From positions 53,370-117,369 of the forward strand of contig CATQHX010000063.1 in assembly GCA_958296065.1 (NCBI GenBank): a stretch of 64,000 nucleotides of DNA, read 5' to 3'. The translations under genes and the position numbers were made by a program. Positions 34,942 to 44,058 of the stretch are shown here, piece after piece. Within the stretch, counting starts at the first letter, position 1. Each line of letters begins with the position of its first letter. Origin of the DNA: Vicinamibacterales bacterium. Its GTDB lineage: Bacteria; Acidobacteriota; Vicinamibacteria; Vicinamibacterales; UBA8438. Below the pieces are notes generated by a model that made no database searches, had not been told where the DNA came from, and saw only the letters and a list, made by a program, of their open reading frames with translations.

Positions 34942-36021
34942 TCAGGGACGAATCGGGATGATCGGCCAGCCATCACCCTCGGTGAATTCGCGTGCGGCAA
35001 AGCACCAGATCAAGAGGCGCTTGCCTCCCCAGTAAGCTGCGTCTCGCTGCGCTCGACGAAACAGGTTCACGCGCGCCGCGGTCGAGGCTGAGCCGCGCAC
35101 TGCGACTAGATCCACCGGCACGCCCAATTCCAGGGACAGCTGATCGGGTAGGCCGGCACCCACCGCGTGCATGTCGTCACCGGCATGGAATACCAGGTTG
35201 TGACTGTCGCCGAGAAGAATTATCGGACTGCCCGGATCCGGTTGCGACAGTCCGCCCGCAGGACTCGCTCGCCGAATCTCCCTGAGTCGCAGCCGCTCAT
35301 CCGGTGGTCTCTCGTCCAGATCTCGCGTGAGATCCCCCACGATCGTCGCGTCGCGCCACCGTGCCTCGTGATTCTCCCGGGCGAGATCCGGGTACCACGA
35401 ACGCCCACGTACGGCGGCGGCGATCGCCCTGCCGGCCAGCACGCACCCGACTCCCGACCAGTGTGTGTCTCGCCGGCAGTAGACCGGTCCGTCCGGATGA
35501 TCGCGATTCTGCAGAAAACCATCGGTGAGATCGAGGACGTCTACGCCCGCATCGCGCAGCAGCGTATAGAAGACTTGGTGGTCCGGGTCCAAACGCTGCG
35601 TTGGTGAAGCGGTCACCACCCCCGCCGACACCATGCCGGGATAGACGATGCTCTTGGGAGGCACGGGCACCAGGAGCAACTCGACGCCAACGGCCTCGAG
35701 TCGCTCATTGAAGTCCACGATCGCGGCGAACGGGTCCGCGGCATCCGGCCGTCGCGCACGGCTGATCTCGGCCGCCCGCGGCCCCCAGAACGCGCCGAGC
35801 GACGCGTGGCGAAGCTCGGGCGCCAAGAAGAGCCAGCCGTTTCGACCGGCGACGGCGACGGTGCCTGATGCTTCGGCCGCTTGCGCCAACGCTCGAGCCG
35901 TGCCACGAAAGTCGGCGATCGTGTCCTCCGGGCTCGCCGACGCACACGCCGAGACAGCGGCAAGCCCGACAACACCGAGCCAGCCGACCAGGCGACGGAC
36001 CACGAAGGCGATCGAGATCAC
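34942..36021 (-). CDS. Small AlgX/AlgJ-like lipoprotein with Cys pair
   Basis: A 359-residue SGNH-like protein of the AlgJ/AlgX group. A signal peptide with a lipobox ending at C26 (AAVSAC) suggests membrane anchoring. The catalytic set is D185 and H187 (CRRDTHWSG) and S273 (LLGDSHNLVF). C182 and C193 bracket the Asp-His motif and could form a disulfide. The ATG at 36021 overlaps the upstream gene by 4 nt. A shorter relative lies at 56294-57262 with the same YCRxD(T/S)HWSGVGC block. It probably accepts acetyl from the MBOAT protein, but this is inferred. Confidence 0.85.
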   Translation of the reverse strand: MISIAFVVRRLVGWLGVVGLAAVSACASASPEDTIADFRGTARALAQAAEASGTVAVAGRNGWLFLAPELRHASLGAFWGPRAAEISRARRPDAADPFAAIVDFNERLEAVGVELLLVPVPPKSIVYPGMVSAGVVTASPTQRLDPDHQVFYTLLRDAGVDVLDLTDGFLQNRDHPDGPVYCRRDTHWSGVGCVLAGRAIAAAVRGRSWYPDLARENHEARWRDATIVGDLTRDLDERPPDERLRLREIRRASPAGGLSQPDPGSPIILLGDSHNLVFHAGDDMHAVGAGLPDQLSLELGVPVDLVAVRGSASTAARVNLFRRAQRDAAYWGGKRLLIWCFAAREFTEGDGWPIIPIRP

Positions 36022-37493
36022 GGCACCGGGTTGGACGACGCCACGTCGTAGAACAAGGGTAGCGTCAGGTCGGTCGTCTCCATGACCAGACGCTTGCCCT
36101 CTAGCTCCCGACGCGCCTCGTAGGGAAACAGCTCCAGTCGCAACGCTCGCCCGGCCGGACGCTCCGCGCCGACGATTGTCCGGCCATCGTGGATGACCCA
36201 GTGAGCGACCGCGATCACCGGAACATCCAATTGGCCATCGACGACGTTGACGACGTCATACTCCAGAGCCAACAACCCCTCGCGATACGGCGCGATGGAC
36301 GTAGGAGTGGGGAGCGTCACGTCGTATCGAGGTCGAACCTCGGCGACGACCCCCGACTCGTCCCTGTCGGACACCGTGTCCACGGCGGCACCCGCGACTC
36401 TCTCCGGTCGCTCCGGAAGCGTGCCCGGCGCGATCCACGCGTCCGGATAGAAGTCGGGATGATCGTTGTGCGTCACGCGACTCCACGACGATATCGTCGT
36501 GAAGGTCTCGTCGAAGAAACCGACATGCACCTCGACCTGTCTTCCGCCGCCGCGGATCTTGTTGGCGCGGTCCCCCACCGTGTACGGACCCGTCACGACG
36601 AGCGCACGAGGGTGGTTTGTCCATCGCGGGTGGTATACCTCGAAACCGCCGAAGGCAGGGCCGTCGCTGACGGATACCTGCCAACGTTCCTCGGTCTCGA
36701 TATTCACGATCGTCACGTTGCGATGCGCGCCATCGAAGTACCAGAACAGCGGCTCTTCACCTGGGGAGAAAGCGGTCCAGCAGCCTTCGCCGAGCTTCCG
36801 CCAGGTGCCGGTGTTCAAGTCGGCGACGCCGGCAGTCGGCCAGGGCAACAGGGCGCTGGCGTTCCCCCCGTCGGCGGACACCTGAAAGCTGTCGCCCGAG
36901 ACCGGCTGAGCATCCCAGACGATTTCGGACACCGTCGGATCCGCGAGCCAATGGCGGCGCACCGCGGGATAGGATGGGGGATCCGTAGGCGCCTCGTCGA
37001 CTCCCACGTACACCCACTGCCTGCCGTCTGCCGGATCGGCCCAGACATCGAGCCCGAAGCCGTCCGCGATCCGTCGCAGCCCGGTTCCGTCCCAGTCGAT
37101 CGCGTAGACGGCGTTCTGGCGGCGAATCGAAAAGACGATGGACTCCCCGTCCGGTGCGATCAGCGGCTTGGCATAGCTTGCGGTCTCGTTCAAAACCACG
37201 CGTTCGCCCCGACCGTCTCGCGAGTCATGGGCCATGAGCAGAAGCCGGTCGCCCAGGCTGAAGAAGTCGGTACCGTCGCCGACGTCACGGGTCCACACGA
37301 CTCGCAGATGGGGATTCGCCGGAGCCGCTCGGTCACCGATTGGCGTCGGTACCGGCTCGGTGTTCGCGGGAACGCTCACCGCGCGTGCGCCACCCGGTTC
37401 GGCCGCCGGCACCTCCTCGTCCGGCTCGCCGATCCCCGTGGCACAGGAAGTCAGTGCGAGGAACAGACACGTGAGCAAGGTCGATCTGATCAT
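36018..37493 (-). CDS. Lipoprotein with TolB-like beta-propeller
   Basis: A 491-residue lipoprotein. The ATG at 37493 opens a signal with lipobox LTSC (MIRSTLLTCLFLALTSC); the frame runs further upstream without it. The rest reads as a TolB/WD40-like propeller, with recurring DG or DW turns followed by beta strands (IAPDGESIVFSIRR, IDWDGTGLRRIADG, LPWPTAGVADLNTGTW). No enzyme motif is seen. Its stop overlaps the small AlgX-like lipoprotein start by 4 nt, so the two may act together at the membrane. A TACAAT hexamer about 57 nt upstream is a possible -10. Confidence 0.7.
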   Translation of the reverse strand: MIRSTLLTCLFLALTSCATGIGEPDEEVPAAEPGGARAVSVPANTEPVPTPIGDRAAPANPHLRVVWTRDVGDGTDFFSLGDRLLLMAHDSRDGRGERVVLNETASYAKPLIAPDGESIVFSIRRQNAVYAIDWDGTGLRRIADGFGLDVWADPADGRQWVYVGVDEAPTDPPSYPAVRRHWLADPTVSEIVWDAQPVSGDSFQVSADGGNASALLPWPTAGVADLNTGTWRKLGEGCWTAFSPGEEPLFWYFDGAHRNVTIVNIETEERWQVSVSDGPAFGGFEVYHPRWTNHPRALVVTGPYTVGDRANKIRGGGRQVEVHVGFFDETFTTISSWSRVTHNDHPDFYPDAWIAPGTLPERPERVAGAAVDTVSDRDESGVVAEVRPRYDVTLPTPTSIAPYREGLLALEYDVVNVVDGQLDVPVIAVAHWVIHDGRTIVGAERPAGRALRLELFPYEARRELEGKRLVMETTDLTLPLFYDVASSNPVP

Positions 37494-37609
37494 CGGGCCC
37501 GCAGACGTCGCTGCCTCGCATGGAAGGTTTGGTCTTGGCACCCGGATCATTGTAGCCTCTCCCGAACGGTTGCCCCAGCAGCAGCCGCCCGCCCACCATC
37601 GTCAACGCC

Positions 37610-39523
37610 ATGTGTGGCATCGCCGCTATCGCCGAAAACGACTCTGACCGGCCGGTCCCAGCAAGTCGCCTGGCGGCCATGGTCGACACGCTCAGACACC
37701 GCGGGCCCGACGATGCCGGTCACATCGCTCTGCCCGGTGCGGGAATCGGCATGCGGAGGCTCTCGATCATCGACGTGCAGGGAGGACGGCAACCCTTCTC
37801 CAGCGAGGACGGCGACGTCCACCTGGTCGGCAATGGAGAAATCTACAACCACGAACTCCTCCGCGCGGAGTTGGAAGCGCGCGGTCACACCCTTGCCAGT
37901 CGCAGCGACGTGGAAGTCGCGTTGCACGCGTACGAAGAATGGGGCGAGTCGTTCGTCGAGCGGCTCCAGGGAATGTTCGCGCTGGCCTTGTGGGATGCCC
38001 GATCGCGCACCCTCGTAGCCGCGCGCGATCGGGCGGGAGAAAAGCCGCTCTACTACGCCCGCACCGGGCGTCGCCTGATCCTGGCGTCAGAGATCAAAGC
38101 GCTGCTTGCTCATCCGGACGTGTCGCGCGAGGTGGATCCGGATGCGCTCGATCAGTTCCTGACCTACGAATACGTGATAGCTCCGCGCACCATCTTCTCG
38201 TCCATTCGGCGACTACCGGCCGCGCACTATCTGGTCTACCGGCACGGCGAGCTCAAAGTGAGGCGTTACTGGGACGCGGCGAACGTTGCACCCAGGACAT
38301 GGAGCGACGACGATGCAGCAGCCGCGCTCCGTCAGGCGCTGCAACGCGCGGTTTCGCGCCAGACGATGTCCGACGTACCGCTGGGCGCCTTCCTGTCGGG
38401 CGGCCTCGATTCCAGCGCGATCGTTGCAATGATGGCGGAGCTGAGCGGCCAGCACGGCGCCATGGTGAACACGTTCAGCATGGGCTTTGCGGACGGGAGC
38501 TACAACGAGCTGCCGCACGCTCGAAGCGTCGCAACCCGCTTCCACACCCGCCACCGCGAAGGGATGGTCCAACCGGATGTGGCCGAACTGTTCCACCGAC
38601 TGATCGTCCATCTCGACGAGCCCTTCGCCGACGTCTCGCTGTTTCCCACGTTCCTGGTCTCGCAGATCGCCAGGGCGCATGTCAAGGTGGCTCTTTCCGG
38701 CGACGGCGGAGACGAGCTGTTCGGGGGCTACGACACGTACGACGCGGATCGACTTGCCCGCCGCATCTCGGCGGTCTTCCCGCAACCGGCCGTCGCCGCG
38801 ATCGACGGCCTGGCGTCGCTCTTTCCGCCAAGCGAAAGGAAGAAGGGACTTGTCAACAAGCTGAAGCGTTTCGTCACGGGCCTGGCGGGAGCGCCTGCCG
38901 ATATTGGACACTATCGCTGGATGACGCACCTGAGCCCGGCCTCCAAGCGAGAACTGTACACACCCGCGCTACGCGCCGCCCTTGCGGGTACGGATGTATA
39001 CCGGCCGATCCGTGACGCACTTGGTGCGGCCGACACCGACGACCTGTTGAACCGTCAGCTCTACACCGACCTCAGCGTCTACCTCGCCGACGACATCCTC
39101 GTAAAGGTCGACCGCATGAGCATGGCCACGTCACTCGAGACACGCGCGCCGTTCCTGGATGTCGACGTCATGGAGCTGGCGTTCTCGATGCCGGGCCACC
39201 TCAAGATTCGTCGCGGCGTACGCAAGTACGTTCTGAAGCGGGCCATGGTGGACACGCTGCCACCGTCCATACTCCGCCGCTCGAAGGAGGGCTTCAGCAT
39301 TCCGATGAAGAACTGGCTCAAGCGGGAGCTGGCACCGTTGCTGTACGACCTGCTGTCATCGAAGCGAATCGCGCGACGCGGCTGGGTCGAGCCTCGTGCC
39401 GTCGCGACTCTCATCGATCGGCATGTTGGCGGGTATGAGAATCATGCTCACGTGCTGTTCAGCCTGATGGCATTGGAGCGATGGGCGCAAGCGCACGTCG
39501 ATGCCCAGCCCGACAATCCATGA
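37610..39523 (+). CDS. asnB: Asparagine synthetase (glutamine-hydrolysing)-type amidotransferase
   Basis: A 637-residue AsnB-family enzyme. The N-terminal glutaminase domain begins with the catalytic Cys2 (MCGIAAIAEN) and continues RHRGPDDAGH and NGEIYNHELL. The C-terminal synthetase domain has the PP-loop (LSGGLDSSAIVAMMAEL) and SGDGGDELFGGYDTYDADR. Length is typical. Within glycan islands such enzymes often amidate sugar acids or belong to exosortase-type polysaccharide loci; no exosortase is seen here, so the substrate is open. Divergent from the propeller lipoprotein gene. Confidence 0.93.
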   Translation: MCGIAAIAENDSDRPVPASRLAAMVDTLRHRGPDDAGHIALPGAGIGMRRLSIIDVQGGRQPFSSEDGDVHLVGNGEIYNHELLRAELEARGHTLASRSDVEVALHAYEEWGESFVERLQGMFALALWDARSRTLVAARDRAGEKPLYYARTGRRLILASEIKALLAHPDVSREVDPDALDQFLTYEYVIAPRTIFSSIRRLPAAHYLVYRHGELKVRRYWDAANVAPRTWSDDDAAAALRQALQRAVSRQTMSDVPLGAFLSGGLDSSAIVAMMAELSGQHGAMVNTFSMGFADGSYNELPHARSVATRFHTRHREGMVQPDVAELFHRLIVHLDEPFADVSLFPTFLVSQIARAHVKVALSGDGGDELFGGYDTYDADRLARRISAVFPQPAVAAIDGLASLFPPSERKKGLVNKLKRFVTGLAGAPADIGHYRWMTHLSPASKRELYTPALRAALAGTDVYRPIRDALGAADTDDLLNRQLYTDLSVYLADDILVKVDRMSMATSLETRAPFLDVDVMELAFSMPGHLKIRRGVRKYVLKRAMVDTLPPSILRRSKEGFSIPMKNWLKRELAPLLYDLLSSKRIARRGWVEPRAVATLIDRHVGGYENHAHVLFSLMALERWAQAHVDAQPDNP

Positions 39524-39525
39524 CC

Positions 39526-39566
39526 TTGCGCCGCAGCACTTCGCCCGGCTGGGTTCTGCGGGGCAA
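39526..39566. terminator. Hairpin between convergent asnB and GlpD-like genes
   Basis: Arms TTGCGCCGCAG (39526-39536) and CTGCGGGGCAA (39556-39566) pair with one mismatch over 11 bp around a 19-nt loop. There is no U-tract on either side, so it may be a bidirectional stop or an mRNA stabiliser rather than a classical intrinsic terminator. Confidence 0.4.
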
Positions 39567-39574
39567 GCTCCTAG
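39554..39574 (+). repeat. Dispersed short repeat, copy B
   Basis: Nearly identical (19/21) to copy A at 20530-20550. It overlaps the stop codon of the GlpD-like gene, just as copy A overlaps the radC stop. Confidence 0.5.
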
Positions 39575-41202
39575 CCGGGAACCTGATACGCTGCGCGCAG
39601 GTCGGCGATCTCAGTCTCCATCCGTCGGGAGGACCAGGCGAGTTCCGCCCCAACGACGCGAGCGGCACTGGCGACCGCAGCGTCCCCGGGGTAGCCGGCG
39701 GAACCAGCTTCCGTGCGCCGGAGAAGCACATCGGAAAGCCTCACCGCCATCTCCTCCCGCACGGCGTGCCGAACTTCGCCTACTGTGACCGCGCAGCCAC
39801 GGCCAAGCACTTTCCGTTCCTCCTCCGAACGTACGAGCTTGTCGAGAACAAGGCTGTACCTGGTGCCGTAGGTAAGGGCCAACCGCCTGCGCGCAGCGGA
39901 TGAAACCCCGCGGCCTGAAGCGGCAGTGGCGGCGTGCAGAAAAGCACCGCTGTCGGCCATGTCGCCGCCGACCAGCGGCGTTACGTCGGTCCGGCACGGA
40001 TTCGCATTGCGCTCAAGTTGCTCGACAGCGAGGTCGATGGCGCGTCGCGCGGTGTCCCGAGCCGTCGTGTAGCGCACGCCCAACATGCTGATCAACCCGT
40101 GGATTCCGTCGCGGCGATGATCCGCCACCACGCTCCTGGTCTCCAGCCGCACGCCGTCACCGTGCGGTGACGCCGGCAACAACCCCCGGTGAACCAGCCT
40201 GATATCCGTCACGCCCAGTGACAGACCCGGAAACGCTACGTTCACGCTGTCGATGAACGCGTCGATCTCGTGTCGCTCGAGTCGCAGCAGATCGGCACCT
40301 CCCTCATGCCTGTCGTGGCTCGTCCCGACAATCGCGCAGCCGCGCCAAGGAGCAACGAACAGGAATCGGCCGCCAACCGGACCGGCCACGGCGTGGTCGC
40401 CGGGCAATGGCGATGCGATCACCAGGTTCATCGCCTTGGAGAGCAGCCCGCACAGCCGCCCCCTGGTATTCGGCGCCAGCCGCGCGCCAAGTTCGGGCGC
40501 CCACGGGCCCGCCGCGTTCAGTACGACGCGCGTCTGGATCTCGAACGACTCGCCAGTCAGCCGATCGATTGCACGGACTGCCGCCACGACGGACCCGCGC
40601 GCGACCAGTTCGCTGGCTTCGACGTAGTTGACTGCAACTGCGCCCGCTTCCGCGGCCGAGGCAATGAAGCTGAAGTGCACGCGATCGCTGTTGTACATCT
40701 GACACTCGAACCACTCCACTCCTCCGTTTACCCCGCGCGGGTCGATGAGCGGATTCCGCTCGAGACACTCCTCCCGCGATAACATCCGACTGGACGGCAG
40801 CCTCCCGGACGGACCGGCCATTTCCGAGTCTTCACGAGCGAGCCGTTCGGCTACCGCGAAGTACAGGCGCAGGAGCGACCTGCTGCGAGAGACTCCCCGG
40901 TAGGTCGGAATCACGAACGGCATCGGGCGCACGAGATGCGGCACGGCGCGCGCAAGGGCCCGCCGTTCCCGCGCGAACCGGCGCAACGCGACTGCGTTGC
41001 CGGATTGCAGCGCCCTTACCCCGCCATGTATGGTCTTCGCGCTGTTGAAGGAGGTGCCGCTGCCGAAGTCGCCACGGTCGACAACTGCCACCGACAGGCC
41101 GCGCAGCGTCGCATCCCACGCCGCAATGGCGCCGTAGACGCCGCCGCCCACCACCAGGAGATCGAAACGGCGGCCCGCCAACGCCACCGGATCACGTCGC
41201 AC
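39571..41202 (-). CDS. FAD-dependent glycerol-3-phosphate dehydrogenase (GlpD)-like protein
   Basis: A 543-residue flavoprotein. The N-terminal dinucleotide motif is DLLVVGGGVYGAIAAWDATL, followed by VVDRGDFGSGTSFNSAKTIH, both typical of GlpD. Further landmarks are LNAAGPW, FLFVAPWRGCAIVGTSHD and SMLGVRYTTARDTA. The C-terminal region fits the GlpD cap. The usual enzyme feeds electrons from glycerol-3-phosphate to quinone. Here it sits among glycan genes, so it may oxidise another polyol or a glycan precursor (inference). The GTG at 41202 is 7 nt after TATTAT; the earlier frame is a shadow. Confidence 0.85.
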   Translation of the reverse strand: MRRDPVALAGRRFDLLVVGGGVYGAIAAWDATLRGLSVAVVDRGDFGSGTSFNSAKTIHGGVRALQSGNAVALRRFARERRALARAVPHLVRPMPFVIPTYRGVSRSRSLLRLYFAVAERLAREDSEMAGPSGRLPSSRMLSREECLERNPLIDPRGVNGGVEWFECQMYNSDRVHFSFIASAAEAGAVAVNYVEASELVARGSVVAAVRAIDRLTGESFEIQTRVVLNAAGPWAPELGARLAPNTRGRLCGLLSKAMNLVIASPLPGDHAVAGPVGGRFLFVAPWRGCAIVGTSHDRHEGGADLLRLERHEIDAFIDSVNVAFPGLSLGVTDIRLVHRGLLPASPHGDGVRLETRSVVADHRRDGIHGLISMLGVRYTTARDTARRAIDLAVEQLERNANPCRTDVTPLVGGDMADSGAFLHAATAASGRGVSSAARRRLALTYGTRYSLVLDKLVRSEEERKVLGRGCAVTVGEVRHAVREEMAVRLSDVLLRRTEAGSAGYPGDAAVASAARVVGAELAWSSRRMETEIADLRAAYQVPG

Positions 41203-41208
41203 CGTGCC

Positions 41209-41215
41209 TATAATA
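41209..41215. promoter_or_regulatory. Overlapping divergent -10 boxes
   Basis: TATAAT reads on the plus strand (41209-41214) toward the methyltransferase at 41248, and TATTAT on the minus strand (41210-41215) toward the GlpD-like gene, 7 nt before its GTG. Both promoters would share the same bases, so they may exclude each other. No strong -35 is evident. Confidence 0.5.
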
Positions 41216-41247
41216 CCCCCGGTACGGTTAGGTCCAACGGAACAGCC

Positions 41248-42006
41248 ATGACGTCGACCGCACGGATTCGTGAGTATTGGAACCGGCGCATCCACGACCT
41301 CGACATGACCGATCATCCGGTCGGCTCCCCGGAGTTCTTCGACGCGCTCGACGAGTATCGATTCGACAAGCTCCGGTACCTGCCGACGCTGGTCGACTTT
41401 CGGAAACGCGACGAGCGCATCCTCGAAGTCGGCTGCGGGATCGGAACCGACCTCGTACGTTTCGCCCTGGGCGGGGCGCGCGTAACCGGAATCGATCTCG
41501 CCGAGCGCTCGATCGGATTGGCGCTACGCAACGTCGAGTTCCACGGGACGTCCGTGGAAGGTCTGTGCGTCGGCGACGGCGAAGCGTTGCCGTTCAGGGA
41601 CCGACACTTCGATGTCGTCTACGCGCACGGCGTCATCCAGTACGCCGCGAACCCGTCGCGACTCGTCGCCGAGGCACATCGCGTGCTGAAGCCCGGCGGC
41701 GCAGCCATCTTCATGGTCTACAATCGCTACTCCTGGCTGAAGGCAATGTCGATGCTCGCGCGCGTCTCCCTCGAGCACGCGGACGCACCGGTGATTCGTA
41801 CCATGTCCATGAACGAGTACCGCCGTCTTCTCGGTGAATTCGAATCGGTGCGGATCATTCCCGAGCGCTTTCCCGTTCCCTCCCGACTTCACCGCGGCTG
41901 GAAAGGAACGCTGTACAATCGCGTCTTCGTCGGCCTGTTCAACATCCTCCCGCGGGCCGTCGTCAGGCCGTTCGGATGGCATCTGATGGCTTTGTGCCGC
42001 AAATAG
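41248..42006 (+). CDS. Class I SAM-dependent methyltransferase (Methyltransf_11-like)
   Basis: A 252-residue methyltransferase. Motif I is ILEVGCGIGTDLVRFA, motif II VTGIDLAERSI, and the post-motif region GDGEALPFRDRHFDVVYAHGVIQY and AHRVLKPGGAAIFMVYN matches the UbiE/Methyltransf_11 class. The N-terminus (IREYWNRRIHDLDM) is of the type seen in sugar or natural-product methyltransferases. The substrate is unknown; context suggests a sugar or lipid-linked glycan. The chosen ATG at 41248 is the first Met of the family-like region. Confidence 0.88.
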   Translation: MTSTARIREYWNRRIHDLDMTDHPVGSPEFFDALDEYRFDKLRYLPTLVDFRKRDERILEVGCGIGTDLVRFALGGARVTGIDLAERSIGLALRNVEFHGTSVEGLCVGDGEALPFRDRHFDVVYAHGVIQYAANPSRLVAEAHRVLKPGGAAIFMVYNRYSWLKAMSMLARVSLEHADAPVIRTMSMNEYRRLLGEFESVRIIPERFPVPSRLHRGWKGTLYNRVFVGLFNILPRAVVRPFGWHLMALCRK

Positions 42007-42069
42007 GAGCGCAAGGCCACGTCCCTGCTGGCACACAGGCAGGCCCCAGCGAGCTGCCAACGCCCGGAA

Positions 42070-42783
42070 TCATTGCGGTTTGCGCGCGACGAACGCCAAC
42101 GTCTCGAACAGGTTCTTCCGAATCCGGAACACCAAGTCTTCAGTATGGGTGTACCGCGACACGGCGTCTATTCCGGGAACATTCATGAAGAGGGCGCCGG
42201 CGGCAAGTCCGTCGCGCGCCAGTCCGGTGGCCGCGCCGATGCTCCTTACCATCGTCTCGACATGGAATCCTCCATCGAGGAGCAACTGGCGCACGCGGCG
42301 TTCCGTAGTGACAAAGTTATGGGTGTAGTCGACATCCCAGAAGAATTCGCGCTCCTTGAGGTAGTCGGGAACGACGACGACACAAACGCCTCCCGGACGC
42401 AAAGCCCGCACGGCTTCGGCAACGAGCTCTCGCGCCGCGTCGATGCCGGACATGTGCTCCAGTACCTGGTCCGCGTACACAACATCGCAACTGCCGTCGG
42501 CGGCAGGAATGGGGGGCGCCCACGCCTCCTTCACAGACAACCGGCGCTCCCGCAACCTGGCGGCCAGCACCGGGCTCGCCTCGACGCCGCAGTAACGCCA
42601 ACCCGCGGTGACCGCTGCCGCGGCGAGCGACCCGTCGCCGGGCCCTATCTCCAGGAAATCGCCGGGCGGGGTGACGTATCGATGCAGCAGGGCCAGACGC
42701 GATCGCTCGATCCGACGCCGTCTGGCGACGCCGAACCCCGTCAACCGGCGCCGAGAGAACCAGCGGTAGAAGCCTTCGGCCAT
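42070..42783 (-). CDS. Class I SAM-dependent methyltransferase
   Basis: A 237-residue protein with SAM-binding motif I (DFLEIGPGDGSLAAAAV), motif II (YCGVEASPVLA) and the acidic loop DGSCDVVYADQVLEHMSG. The region ALRPGGVCVVVVPDYLKER is the usual strand 5 block. It resembles methyltransferases next to glycosyltransferases in O-antigen or exopolysaccharide loci. It runs in the same direction as the next methyltransferase-like gene, which lies 78 nt upstream. Confidence 0.85.
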   Translation of the reverse strand: MAEGFYRWFSRRRLTGFGVARRRRIERSRLALLHRYVTPPGDFLEIGPGDGSLAAAAVTAGWRYCGVEASPVLAARLRERRLSVKEAWAPPIPAADGSCDVVYADQVLEHMSGIDAARELVAEAVRALRPGGVCVVVVPDYLKEREFFWDVDYTHNFVTTERRVRQLLLDGGFHVETMVRSIGAATGLARDGLAAGALFMNVPGIDAVSRYTHTEDLVFRIRKNLFETLAFVARKPQ

Positions 42784-42861
42784 TGCTCGCAGGCAGGCAG
42801 TCAGCCGGCAGCCTGGCGGGCAGGCATGCCGGAGCGGTGAAGATCGCCGGCGCGGATGATC

Positions 42862-43764
42862 TCAAGCCGCATCACGTCCTTCTCGCGGCTTCAATTTCGA
42901 GATGGCGACGCGCTTGAACCAGCGCCGATCGAACGGCAGCACGGTAGCCTGGACAAGATGCAACAGGCTCCTGAGTGTTCTCGCGAAGGCGTCGGGGACA
43001 TACCTCTCGACCGGATGCAGGCCGTTCCGGACCTGCCCGCCCGACAGCGTCTCGCCGCTCCATCTGGACACGTAGTCGCTCTGCTGGGGTGGCGTCGCGA
43101 GGATGGAGCCGGCGGCAACGCGGCGGGCAACGATGCACAGATAGACAGGACGAAAGGTGCGAAGCTGAACGCGGCTTCCAACCACAGCAGGGTCGCGGAC
43201 CTCGTACCAGCGGCCCGACGAAGTCTCTGTGAGGAGCATCCGCTCGACCCGAAACCCGTTCTCCGGCGCGAGAATCCGGTAGAAGACCTCGGGGCTAAAC
43301 TGATAGAAACCGTGGCCGGCCATATTGTTGGCGACCGTAACGGACAGGAAGTGTCCGTTCACGGCGACCATGCGCATGCAGTTTCGCACGGCCGCCGGAA
43401 AGTCGAATATATGCTCCAGGGTCCCGGCGTCGATCACGGCTGTAAACGCGCCCTCCACGTCTGCCGGCAGCGGTTCGTTCAGATCGAGCACGCGGGAGGC
43501 GCCCTCGTAGTCCGACGCGTCCAGCGACACCACATCCGTCGCCCCGAGCAGCCGCAGAAACGGTTCCGCGAATCCATCCGCTTCCGACAGCAGCCGCACG
43601 GCGGCACGGCGATCCACACCAAGGCCGAACCTGCGGAGACAACGCTGGAACCACGGCGCGGTAACGAACAGACGCTGCCTGCCGACCGTTGCGGTAACGT
43701 CGAACGAGACGCCGAGAGCACGCGACGCCAGGAGGAACTGCGTGGCCTTCGTGTCGAACCCCAT
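42862..43764 (-). CDS. Divergent methyltransferase-like protein
   Basis: A 300-residue protein of uncertain function. The middle part (VVSLDASDYEGASRVLDLN, then FTAVIDAGTLEHIFDFP and NCMRMVAVNGHFLSVTVANN) fits a SAM-methyltransferase core in which motif I is weak: the expected Gly-rich loop is not obvious. The N- and C-terminal regions are not recognised. Its neighbours are methyltransferase and glycan genes. It could be a sugar methyltransferase with altered cofactor contacts or a non-catalytic partner. Confidence 0.6.
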   Translation of the reverse strand: MGFDTKATQFLLASRALGVSFDVTATVGRQRLFVTAPWFQRCLRRFGLGVDRRAAVRLLSEADGFAEPFLRLLGATDVVSLDASDYEGASRVLDLNEPLPADVEGAFTAVIDAGTLEHIFDFPAAVRNCMRMVAVNGHFLSVTVANNMAGHGFYQFSPEVFYRILAPENGFRVERMLLTETSSGRWYEVRDPAVVGSRVQLRTFRPVYLCIVARRVAAGSILATPPQQSDYVSRWSGETLSGGQVRNGLHPVERYVPDAFARTLRSLLHLVQATVLPFDRRWFKRVAISKLKPREGRDAA

Positions 43765-44058
43765 ATGCTCCAGCTAGGAGCCCGTGGCAAGAGCGCCACT
43801 GCATTCGAGCGGCGGTGCATCCCGCCTGGTCTGCGTTGCTCCTCGCCCGAAACCGTCGCCGGGCGGCGCCGCTCCCGCCCAACCCACCCTCGCCAGGCGT
43901 CTACGCCGTTCCACGGCGCAGCTCCCTGGGTCGAATATGCCCAATATGCTTCCTCGTCGCGCCTTGCCACCCGGGCGCCTCGCCGCTCTCGATGCGACGG
44001 GGTTCCACCGACTCCTCGGCCGTGAATGCACGCCGGCGACCGGCCGGATGCTTCGGCA
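43765..44058. other. Gene-free stretch
   Basis: No family-like frame is seen on either strand. A short direct repeat (AATATGCCCAATATGC) near 43934-43950 is the only local structure I noticed. Confidence 0.45.

Noticed and set aside
37610..41202. Exosortase/PEP-CTERM system suggested by AsnB in a glycan locus
   Set aside because: No exosortase, PEP-CTERM tail or PrsK/PrsR-like gene is seen in the window.
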